This document shows, one piece after another, positions 1 through 11,400 of a DNA stretch of 64,000 nt (within the stretch, counting starts at the first letter, position 1; each line of letters starts with the position of its first letter). The notes under the pieces are model-generated. The model did not search any database. It saw only the letters and a list, made by a program, of their open reading frames with translations, and had not been told where the DNA came from. The translations under genes were made by a program, and so were the position numbers. The stretch spans positions 5,048,572 to 5,112,571 of the forward strand of contig NC_036448.1 in assembly GCF_002775205.1 (NCBI RefSeq), given 5' to 3'. This DNA comes from Xiphophorus maculatus. Taxonomy: Eukaryota > Chordata > Actinopteri > Cyprinodontiformes > Poeciliidae.

Positions 1-852
1 ATCTAGTGGTGGAAATACAGAAGGAAAACCAGATCTTTCCTTTGGAGTGTAATTAATGTCGACTTTCAGGTGCTGTAAACTGACATTTTGCATGCTAATG
101 TGATAGTTAGCCAGTTGGAAAGAGTTTCATATGTTCTAAATATTCTCAGCCCACACAAACGAGAGACCAAAATGCTAAAAAAAAGAGAAGAAAAGTCAGA
201 AACACAGATGGCAAAGAGAGCTAAAATTAAAATAGCACAACTGAGATTGTCATTATACTATTATTATGCCGTCATAAGATAATGTTGTGTAGCGGCAGTC
301 AGTGTTATGTTTCAGTGACCAGATCTGCTTCAAGACAGTCAAATTAGTTTTTGTATGAAACCAATTAAGATCCTCAACTTATTCTTCTCCTTTAATGTTT
401 TTATTTATTTCTTGCTTGTAGAAAGAAGTTTTGGAACTTCCAAGCAGTTCCTGACATGATTTAAAATCTAGCAAAAATTCACGAATAAAACCAAAAACTA
501 AATATTCAAACAAGAAAACAGTAAAATTCACATGCATGCAATTTCTCACCTCTCCAGAGCTGAATGGTTTGGTGAAATGGTTGGATTGTGTGATGCTGAA
601 GATCAAACAAGCAGTCGGACCCAGACCTTTGGTAAAATTCTTTGGAATCTGCCATCTGCCCTCTTAAAGCCAACCAATTGAATATATGATAATGGAGGAC
701 ATTCTTGGCATGGAGGTACTGAAATTATGTTTTGAATTTCAGGTTTTTTGGGGGGGTTTTTTTGGAGCCTGTTTGTGACGCTCGTTGGGCTTCAGGGTGA
801 CCTCATCGTCCCCAGAGTCCAGGTAGGACTAATCATTTATTCGCCTATCACT

Positions 853-1405
853 AGCTGCGTTTTCATTAACCACAAAATTGCGCAAATTAAAAATTAAAAA
901 ATAAATAGAAATACAGCAATTAAAAACCAAACAATGGGGGGGGGGGGCTCGTTAACGATTAAAGGTTTTTTGGGCCTTTTTAAAATTGATGCAAAACCGC
1001 CACGGAAACTTTCTTCGCGCCACGCCACTCACGTGATCAACTGCAGAGAGTCACTACTGGCAAGAACGACGAAGGAGGACGAGGAAGGACTAGGAGGATG
1101 AAGGTTTGTGTTTGGGTTTTTTTTCGGACACAGCGTGGTATAGTTCATAAAAATGTGTGTCATTTGAAAGTATTGAATCTCCCATTTCCCCCAAAATCTT
1201 GTCGGTCCAACCCCTGAATAAGCCACCTGACTGTAATGGTAATGGCTGCCATGATTTTTAACGACTTGTCAAGTGAACAAGCTTATTCCCGTGATTTTAA
1301 TAAAATTTTGTAATTACTGGAAACACTGCAGTTGTGAAATAGTTCCCGCCCCAACATTAGCAGGTTATCCACATATTTGCGCACATTTGCATAGGAAAGG
1401 CAGCA
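853..1405. repeat. MITE-like element with AGCTGC ends
   Basis: The left end reads AGCTGCGTTTTCATTAACC. The right end, near 1,390-1,405, reads as a degenerate inverted copy. Internal motifs (a gttgtgaaat block and a gcgcacatttg block) recur in the better preserved copy at 20,401-20,825. It is a non-autonomous DNA element with no coding capacity, and its exact ends are uncertain. Confidence 0.5.
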
Positions 1406-3465
1406 ACTGTTGCTCCTGAATTCAGAGAGAAATTTTTTTAAAAAATGTCCTAATGATTTGTCTTGGAAAAACTAACAAATCTGATAAAGTTGCAGAAATG
1501 AAGTAAATAATCTTTTTCTGGCTAACAAAGGGTAAAATAATAAAAACCCACCAGCACCCCTGCGGTATTATATTAATGCTAGAGGGTTTAACGTACTGTA
1601 AATCCACAGCTTCCCTCCCTGCTGGGACAGCACATTAGAACCTGTAGTCGTGAACTCACCTCAGGCAACATTTACCTGACACACCAGCAGGAAAGCCATG
1701 TCGCCTTTCAGCCACCAGGAAGCACTCTGCGTCTATCACAGCAAGCGGTCTTACAACCATAAAGTGTAGAGCTTATGTTTTCAGTATGAAAACTCAGTAT
1801 GCTGTCCTTTTGTCCCCCCAAAACAGAAGAGATCAAATGGGAATTTCTCCCCTTATAATTTAAAAATGATCAAGTTGATCAATTTCCTTCTCTAATTAAC
1901 CCAGTAAATCAGGTCAGTTGTGTTTACGTGAATGGGGCTCACGTGGTTTGGTAGCCTTGACTAAAAATACTAGAGCTTTACTGTGTCCCTGAATTTATTC
2001 CCACTTAAAACTAAAAAGGTGAAATAAAACTGAATGCAGTCAGAGAAAACAGTGGTCACTCACACTTTCTCGGGATTATCTTACAATAAGTACAACGCAA
2101 AGTACTTGCTACTGCTTTTCTGCGTAGAACCACGTTTATCAAGAGAACAGCTTTTGTTTCGTTTATTAAACTTGGCTAAATGTTGGAATCATTTTTAAAG
2201 AAAGTGACCCGTGGTTGTTCCAATGACTGAGAATGAATTTGTTCAAACGAGCCCAAAATGACTTGAAAACTAGATGCCTTTCTCTTAATACTTCAAACAT
2301 GGAAAATCCCTTTTAAGTTTTGGATCTACTACAAATGACATTCGCTTCCAACAAAAATCAAGCAAAAAAAAAAAAAAGAAGAAAGGAAGGACTCCTTTAC
2401 GTGCTTGATTTTAGTTTTATATTTACTTCCTTGTCCTGCGCGAACTTTTGAGTCGACGATTTTGGCCCACGTGTCAAAAAGTTTTTACACCCCTTGTAGA
2501 TTGTTTCATACGTTGCAGTCACTCATTCATCAACATTCATAAGATGCTCATTTTTTCAGGGTTGTCCTCTATTTTGTTATTATTTTTATGTATTTCTGTC
2601 TTGCAATACATAACACAGCTTGATTTTACACAAACTGTTTTGATGAAGGGACGTCCTGCTACTCGCATCCTGTAATCCTTTGCTGCCGCGACCTCTGACC
2701 CCTGGGTGGTTTCTTGCGTAAGACGGAAAGCACACAGGAACACACCCTGGCCTCTTGCTAGGTAAGCTCATTAGCAACTATTGCTGGACGCTCATGCTAG
2801 CAGCGGGACCCAGAAATAGACCTCTCTGTTGACAACTAGATCAGGACCGCCATGGCCACGTTCCGGGCTTCGTTTTTTTTCTTTACCCGTCGTTCAGCGG
2901 CTTCAGGTTGTGAGACTTTTGCATTGACATGTAGTTGTAGGAAATAACATTTACGGATCAGCATCTTCAGCTGCAGTGAGGTCATCCGCACGAGAGATCA
3001 CAACCAACACAGAGGAAACAACCAAACGTTTCCTCGTCTTTAAAATTTCATGACTGCTGCCACAGAAATGTCAACTCCCACGGCGCCGCGCCGCAGGCCT
3101 TCCTTGAACTTACCTTCTTCCTCCAACCGACTTTTAAATCTGCAAAATATTTTTAGCTGATTACATCTTCGCTGTTGTGTTGCGCTGCTGCACATGCCAC
3201 ATAGAGTCGAGGAAAAAAAAAAAAAAAAGGTCTGTCCTCTACCACTCCCTTTTCCTTCTGGGCTAAAGTGAGAGGATGCAATAATTATGGCTGTCAGTTT
3301 TTGTCCTGCTGTGGTTGAATTGCTGTTGCTGTTTTGCTGCACAGAGTCCAAACAGCAGAAATACTTTTAAGAGGATTTTAAAGATTTTTCTTAGGTTAGG
3401 TTGTGTGAAGGTACTATCAGGAGTAGTTCCCTTTCCTGTTCACTGTTGTAGAAAGATTTTAAAGG

Positions 3466-3890
3466 GTCAGTGTTATGTGTCTTCAAAGCACAAAGTGCCA
3501 TTTTACAGCTCAGTTGAGCAACTGTTATCTTCAGTTGTTATGAAAATGCTACATATATCAAATATGCCTTAAAAGAAATTTGACTTTGTGATTTAATGCG
3601 CTGAAATTGGGCCTCTGTCTCTTTGAGAAACTATTGCTCTTTCTGAAACGCCACCTTCAGGAAGTCATCACAACATGTCTATTAATCCTTTAACGTTTCC
3701 AGCAGCGTTTCACTGAGAAGTAGCTCCTATAATGAGCTCAGCAGATGCTCAGCTCCGGCAGGTGTTTGCTGATTGCTGCTGGCTAGTCTGAAGGAGCTGA
3801 GTGTGTGAGTCTCAGAGGTGGGGTGCTCTGTGAGGCGGAAACTCAGAGGCTTGGAAACTGCAGCTGAAGTTGAAAATCCAAGTCATCTTG
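3466..3890 (+). repeat. Interspersed repeat family A, copy 1
   Basis: It carries the signature blocks CTCCTATAATGAGCTCAG and GCTGCTGGCTAGTCTGAAGG. These recur at about 16,853-17,395 and 50,625-50,905 in the same orientation and at 16,400-16,625 inverted. It has no open frame of note. Superfamily is unknown. Confidence 0.6.
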
Positions 3891-4193
3891 AATTTTTAAT
3901 AGTTCCGCAAGTAAATGTAACTAGTTACTACCTAACTCTGACCATCTGTCAAAGTAAATAAAGCTGAAGCACAACTGGACCCTTCAACATGAAAATGTCC
4001 CAAAACATCCTAGTAAATGTGTCAAAGACAGAATCAGAATTAAGAAACAAAACATCTTGGGCCTAGTCAAAGCCCAGAGCCTGTATGGGCTGCCCTCAAT
4101 TGGGCTTCATGTAAAAGAAACCCGTGGGACAATCTTTCTTCAGACCGATGTCAGAGACTTTTAGTTGGCACAAGGACTGTCTCGCTAAATTTG

Positions 4194-4648
4194 TTAAAGC
4201 TGCAATATGTAACTTTCATAAAGAATATGTTTTTTTTTTACATATTTGTTGAAACTGTCACTAAGTTGTGACAGTTTGATACAAGACGGGTAATCTTCTC
4301 CTAGTGCGAACTAGAACTGTGAATGCTCATTCTAGTTAGCATGAGCATAACTAGCATGCTGATGGCGGATAAACAGTTTTCCCGTAATCATAAGTTCTTT
4401 CTCCCCCATTAGCACATTTAGCAGCACGTTCACAGGAAAGATTGGCAGCACTAAGCCCCTCCTCCTGGCTCTGATTGGTTGTTTTTGTTCGGGCATTTCA
4501 TCAGACGGCAGCAACAGCTCCGGGAGGAGGTGGAGGAGATTGATCTTCTCACAGATTATCTGTCTCATAACAAATTGTCACGACATGGTGACTGTCTGAA
4601 CAAATACACACACATATTCTTTATAAAAGTTACATACTGCAGCTTTAA
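4194..4648. mobile_element. TTAA-flanked MITE (piggyBac-like), complete copy
   Basis: The element is flanked by TTAA at 4,194-4,197 and 4,645-4,648. The inner ends are AGCTGCAATATGTAACTTT and the inverse of AGCTGCAGTATGTAACTTT, with one mismatch in 19. The TTAA duplication and the TIRs are typical of piggyBac-type non-autonomous elements. The interior encodes nothing convincing; the 78-codon frames inside it are an artefact of repeat sequence. A second, inverted copy starts at 6,064. Confidence 0.75.
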
Positions 4649-4899
4649 AGTGCCATTTTTTCCTTGCCATGCATTTTTGTTTCTCTATTTTATTTTAGAA
4701 GTTAAACAAAGTTAATACATTGCGATTAAATCCTTGTCTTTGCCAGAGATGCATTCCTTCAGTAGACATTTAAATGTCCACTACAAGCTGAGATCTTTTC
4801 TTTCTTTTCTTTTTTTTTTTTTCACACAGTGTGCATGCAGCTGAGTGTGCGCTCAAGGCAAGGAAAGACAGCGCCAACTAACCGAGGCATTAGAGGACA

Positions 4900-5441
4900 G
4901 CGGCCTGCCATGTGACCGTGCTTTCAGGGATTGGCTCACTGCAGATGTGACATCATAGAGCTTCCTCCTCCTTCTCCTACTCTTCCTCTGCCTCTCTCTG
5001 CCCATCTAGCTCTCTGTACCGCTCTCTCTTCCTCCTCAGCATCCCACCGCCCCTCACCCCCCTCCTAACCCCTTCACAGAGATGGCGTGTGTCGATGCTG
5101 CTCAGGCGTCCGGGGCCTAGTGCACTCAGGGAGGACACTCCCCTCCCCTCCGTTCCTCCTGCTGTCCCCCGCATTCGGAGTGTTTGTTCCCTCGGTCTGT
5201 CTTCTTGCTCGTGGTCCTCCAAGTGTGTCGCCGTTTGTTGTCGTGCCTCCCTTGTGCGAGCCCGGCCCTCTCGAGGGTGGAAGAAATCAACATCGTGCTT
5301 CACAGCGGTGGAGGGAGGTGGGATGAGCTGTGCACAATTAGCCATGCCCTGCCCAGGCTCCTTTTTGACCGCCTAGATCTTTCTTCTTCTTCTGTCCACG
5401 TGTGCACCCCAGAGGGCGACGTAGGATGAAAATCTGCGACT
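4900..5441 (+). promoter_or_regulatory. Probable promoter and 5' UTR region of sgip1
   Basis: This is a CT-rich stretch followed by a comparatively GC- and CpG-rich one, ending at the paired ATG ATG of sgip1 coding exon 1. I find no convincing TATA box, so a dispersed start is likely. The limits are inferred only from composition and the position of the first coding exon. Confidence 0.35.
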
Positions 5442-8400
5442 ATGATGCAAGGTAAACGTTCCGCGCATCGCTTCTTTCTCTCACAGTTCTCGCCACGTCC
5501 CCCTCTTGCCCTCTCGTGTCCCGCTGGGTCATTAAAGCTAGTGAATCCGTTGGTGTGATCTGTCATGCTGCGCCGAGTGAAGGAGGTATGTGCATGACCG
5601 GTTTAGCACCATGGCTGCAGCAGTGCGTGAGTGTGACATTGTGTGTGTGTGTGTGCGTGTGTGTGACAGGTCTACGGAGAGGGCAGCAGTGTGATGTAGG
5701 TTTAGCGCGTTTCCTTTTGCACTGCTGTTTTTGTATGTTTTAAGACAGTACGTCCACCTTGTAGAAAACCGATAAACAGGATGCTCCGGTTTCAGACTGT
5801 CTGGTTTCCGTGCCAACATCAGTTGATAGATGGATATGATCCGGTTTGCCATATGCAGAGAGTTTTGCCATGCATTCCAGCCGCCTGGTGATGGAAGGTG
5901 GCTAATATTAGCAAAAGGCCTGCAGTCATCCTGCTATGATGATGTGCTCACTTGTCATGTGGGAATCCGCACTCAACACAGACGTCTGCAAATTCATTGC
6001 TGTTCCATAGTCCCGGAAGGGTATTGAACTATTTCCGCAATTTTTCAAGTTACAACTGCAGACTTAACGCTGCAGTATGTAAAAGTTTTATTAAAGAAAC
6101 GTTTTTTACACGTCATTTAGCTTTCACCATGTCTTGACAGAATAATATCAGACAGATAATCTGTGAAAAGATCAATCTCCTCCACATTCTCCCTGAGCTA
6201 CAACAGCCGTCAGAAGAAATGGACAGCTCCCGACCAAAACCAACCAATCAGAGCCAGGAGGAGGGCCTTTGCGCTGTCAGTCATTTTTGTGAATGCGCTG
6301 CTAAATGTGCTAAAGCCGGAGAAACAGGAAAAGATCATACAGGAAAAGAGTTTATCCGCCATCGTCTGTGGAAATGCTAACTAGCGTTAGCATTCACGAC
6401 AGGCTTTGCTAATGGGGAGAAGCTGTATCATAGCATTACTGAAATAAACTTGGAGCTTATCTGGTTTTATTTGTCATTAAAGGACTACCTAAATCATAAT
6501 TGTTTCCAACCTGTGCCAGAAGCACAGTGGATGCCAAAGTTATGGCCTCTGATTATGTTTTTCCTCTAAGAAACAGTAGTGGGTTTGGTAGCTGCTCAGT
6601 TTTCTTCTATCCTGGGCTGTGGTTGGAAATTATTCTGTTCTGGGAATCAAGTTGAACTTTTGTAGAGATATGTATCCACTGCTGGTGAAACAAAGAAGTA
6701 TCTTTAATACTATGTTATCTGAAAGATGAGTAAGTGATGGACATCTCTGAAAGGTCTGACGATATTTTCATGCGGAACACTAGCACTGAAGTGCTAGGCT
6801 AACGCTAGGATGTTTGCTCTCGGCTTTGATAGGACTCTTTGATCGTATATTTCAGAGCAGCTCCATGAAATCATGTGCGAATAAAACTTACAAAACTCCT
6901 GTAAGAACGTAGCACTTTGCTTTGAACTTTGTAAATGTTTAAGACGAGTGTTTCAGCTGCTGTGAGTCTCTATATTTTCTACAATACACGGCTCGTCTGA
7001 GCAGAATGCAAAGAGCAATCAGATGGCAGACAGGAAACTTATGCCGTCAATACAGTCTCTCATTTGCAGCGGTAAGGGGTGATAAAAAGCACCCAGTTTC
7101 CTTATAGCAGCCAAACAATGTGAACAGCCTGTGTAGGAAGTACACAGAAGAATAGTTGACTATATACATAAAAAAAGTTTGCAGAAATTGTGGCAGCAAC
7201 ACTTGCTGGTTGATGCTCTGCTGCCTCCAGTACGTCCAGACTCAAATGAAGGTCATATCGGTTAACAATGCAGAAAAGATTAACTAAAATGCCCCTTTTT
7301 TTAAAAATGAAAACAAATCCTCCATGACGACAAGAATGCGAGTGAGTCAGAGGTTTGCCCTCTTTTATCCTAGACAGAGAGTAGTGCAAACTGCTTTAAC
7401 ACGTCAAGTTTCAACTTACTTTTTGTTTTGGCTGTGTCTGCAAAAAGCAAAAGCAGCATTAATTGAAAGGTTAATGTAGGAAATGTTGCCGTTTGCATTT
7501 AGCATAAAGTCATTTGTTGGACAAAATAGTCAGTGTTTAGTCTATGCTGTGCAGTTCAAAGCGAACCTAAAGCATTACGCTTCATCGTTCCCAGAACTTC
7601 CGTCTATAAAAGAAAAGCCAATAAAACGAAATCAGATATGAACAATTTTACTATAAAATTAAGCGTCAGATCTAAAATCTACTGAGACAAGACGATGCAA
7701 AAAAAACCAACAAAAAAGCAAAGTATGTCTCATTCAAACTGGCATAAAGGAGACCTTTACTCAAGTGTATTTATAGATTCTTAATGTTTAATGAGCTTCT
7801 CCTCAGGCGAGCCTCATAAATGGGTTACCAAAACAAATCTTGCTGGAATACAAAGAGTGATCTGCATAGCTGTGTATTCAGCTACTCCCATCGTTGTATT
7901 GAACAACAGTGCTGAGAAACCAATCTTGTAAAGTGGTTGTGTGTTTACTGTTGAGGTAAGGTTCACGGGGTGAGATGTTTCTGGCACTAATCTGATAAAC
8001 AAAATGTCACACCACACCATGTCGTTCCGTATCACACCGCACCATACCATCCCCTGCCGCACCACACTACATTACACCACACAATGTCATACCATACCAC
8101 ACCGTGCCGTACCATGCCATGCCGCACCACACACATACCATGCCATAACGCAGTGGTTCCCAAAGATTTTCTGGGCCCCCCTATGAATTACAATAAAAAT
8201 CCCCCCCCAAAACAAATCAACTGGGCACACACATCGTTCAACCATAAACCTACAGTACACACATATTTTGTTTTCAAACTCCACTGAAGTTTATTTCACA
8301 CTTCAGGTTGGAACAAAACACACTACAAACCATCTTTACAGGGAAACACTTCTGTGTAACTTTTTTTATTCCATTCATCCATACCGCTTCCCGTGCCCCC

Positions 8401-11400
8401 CTGCAATGGCACGGCGCCCCCCCCAGGGGGCACGCCCCACACTTTGGGAACCACTGCCATAACGTAACATACTGTACTGTCCTGTACCATGTCATACCAC
8501 ATCACACACACCCCGCCATGTAACACCAGGCCATATCAGGACATACCATACTTTATTTATGAGACTTTAAAATAACGCTTGGCTGACCAAAGCGCTGTGC
8601 AACATAGACATAATCCAATAACCACAACATAATTAAAAAAAAACCCCACAAAATAAAAGCAATAAGTCATTCAATGTCCATCACCCACTGATTCAAAAGC
8701 CAATAATTAAAAGTGAGTTTTCTTGCCTCGTTTGCAGAGGCAGTTCATTCCAGAGCAACTGTGAAGGAACGATTTCCCCCCCCAAGTTTCAGCTAAATTT
8801 TTTCCCGTCTCCATGTGTTTTCTGAAAGGGCCAATTAAATAAAGGTAGCAGAAATCAGCCCTCCTCTGTTACGCCTCTGATGCACCAAGTGAGAGACATG
8901 ATTTAAATTTGAAGCATTTACTCAACCAACACCAGGCTTGCTGCAATAAATTCATCCGCCATGTGAAGTACGGGGAGACTTCACATGCAGATTTTATGCA
9001 TAGTGTTGACGTCGATGTCACATGACTCCTGCGGTCACATCCTGCATTGCCGGCCCTTTATTTTCTTAAGCATGGAGTTATGTGATTTATGAATGGTCAG
9101 ATGGAGCTCAGAGGCGGCTCATTTTTGAAGGATCGTGACTGAAACGTTTGGCTAAAGAGGCTACGGAAATCCGGATCTGCATCATTGCTCCTCTGTCATT
9201 CCTTGAGCACCTCTAGTGAACCCTTACTTGACCTCGGCGTCAGTTGTCTTTCTGTTTTATGTAGGAAATAAGGGGGTGGAATTGGACCATTACCATTTCA
9301 GTCTGTGCTGCGGCTTTCTCCACATAGCAAAGAGTCGATATCTTCATTTAAACAGACATATAGCCAACTGTGCATTTCCTCTTTTGTTTTCTGGAAAATG
9401 ACATTCCTCCAAGGCTTGCTACACTGTTAATCCTGTTTATTTGCTGTCGAGTAGCTTTTATTGACAAGGCAATTGACTGAATATAAGGCACTCAAGCTGT
9501 AAATAATATTTCTGATGATGTTCCTCTCCATTTCCTGCTTCAGGACTGAAAAAACGAACCAGGAAAGCCCTGGGCTTACGGAAGAAAGACAAGGACACGG
9601 ATGCAACGTGAGTTCGCTCTGATGCCTCCATACTTGTGCTGCAGGGCCACTCTCTAAATACAGCTTAGTAACTCAGACAACGAAGCAAAAATGACAAACT
9701 GAGGAACTTTTTAGACAACATCCAACATCCTTAATTGGAAGCGTTTGCTAGATTTCAATATGCTAATACACAATACAACAAAATATTTCAGAGTAGATAT
9801 TTTTGCAAAGTGAGGAACATTTTGTAATTTGTCAAAAGTCAGGCGTTATTTACAAAGCATTCATTTTAGCAGGTTTGAATGTTTTTCTCCAGTGCAACTT
9901 GTCTGTCCTATTTTAAACAGGAGCTCACCTGACAAAGAGGGAAGCGAAAGCGGAAAGAAAGGAAAAGTACGTACAAAGAATGCTTCCTATGTTTGTGGCC
10001 ATAAACTAAAAAAAATATGAAAAAGTCAGATTCTTAAATCTTTTATTCGTAAAACAAAGATTAAGCCAAAATGGAAGAAGTAGTATGAAAAAAATAAGCA
10101 TATCGTTTATTATTGAATGTCTCCATTGATTTACTTTCAAACCTGATGCCGGCTCAACATGTCTGTCTCCGTCTCATCTGTGTGAAGAAGTTGGTTGCAG
10201 ATGCGTTGTGCGATGTTGCCAACCTGCTTCACCTGTTTTCCTATTCGCCTCGAGAGTAGTTTTTAAATAACCAACATTGCTTTTCTTTCAGAAAAAGGCC
10301 AATGGAGCTCCTAACGGCTTCTACGGGGAAATCGACTGGGACAGATATGTAAGTCTCCGCAGTGCACTCCTCGTTTGTCTACCCAGAATCCTCTGCTGTT
10401 TGCGCGTTCCGAAGCCGACACTCTGTAGCTCTGGGAATGAAATGGTGCCGGCGTTTCGTGTTGCGTGAGTCGGGCTTTTAAACGCGCTGTTTGAAGAGCG
10501 TTACGAGCTGAATGCTTTGGAGCTCGGCCAGCGAGCCGAACGTCTCCGGCAAGACGTCCGTGAAGCCTAACCTTCGTTTGCAACAGCGCCTCACTCTGCC
10601 TCTACCGCTCCGCTCTCTCTCTCTCTCTCGCAGGCCTCACCTGACGTCGACGAGGAGGGTTTCAGCCTGCGGCCCGGTGAGGGAGAGGATGATATCCTTT
10701 CAGCGAGACGAGGAAGCGGCGCTCTCGGAACATGTCGCTTGCGACGCTATTGACTTGTTTAGTGGAGTGACTCTTCAGCTGAGTGCCTTTTAAAACAAAC
10801 GAGACTAATCGATGGTCGTTCCCGCCCCGCCACCCCCGCATGTTTGTCTCTGCAGTTGCTAAAGAGGCAAAGGAGCATTAAGGCAGGCGAACGCTGTGAT
10901 CATTCTGCAACTCTTTACTCACTCCTTCAACGTACTCCGTTCTACTTCACCCACTCAGCTGTTGCAACATTCAGCTTTTTCAGCACATTTCAGGAAGCTT
11001 TTAAATCATCTAGAATCCTTGAAGGCTAACTAATTCACCTCGAGTGTAGTTTATATTACAGTATACATCTACTTACACGATGTTGAGAGAATAGCAAGTG
11101 CTTTTTAAACATCTTTTATTATTTTTATTTTTAAAAAATCCCTGTTTTCATGATGTTTTTGACCAGAATATCAATTTCGTGGCAGAGGTTGTTGACACCA
11201 GGTCTGCCGCTCAGTTGCCTCACCAAGGACAGATTTTAACACGTTAAAAAATTTGAATGCCATTCAGCACATTTTTCTAGATTCAAAGGCAGAACCTTTG
11301 TATTTGCGTGTTTCTGGTACGGCCATTAATCTGACGCACACGTGAGATCCAGAAACGACAGCGATGGATGAGGAAGTTGCTTCTTTTGGCCCACTGGGGG

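Larger units (their letters stand above)
1..4900. other. Non-coding flank upstream of sgip1
   Basis: I see no coding exon here. All open frames are short, lack splice partners and do not resemble any family I know. The stretch holds a MITE-like element near 853-1405, a repeat-family copy near 3,466-3,890 and a TTAA-flanked MITE at 4,194-4,648. It may contain distal control elements of sgip1, but nothing in the sequence shows this directly. Confidence 0.6.

Noticed and set aside
4332-4568. 78-codon minus-strand frame sharing a motif with 6,163-6,384
   Set aside because: Both lie inside copies of the same TTAA MITE; the similarity is repeat sequence, not a protein family.
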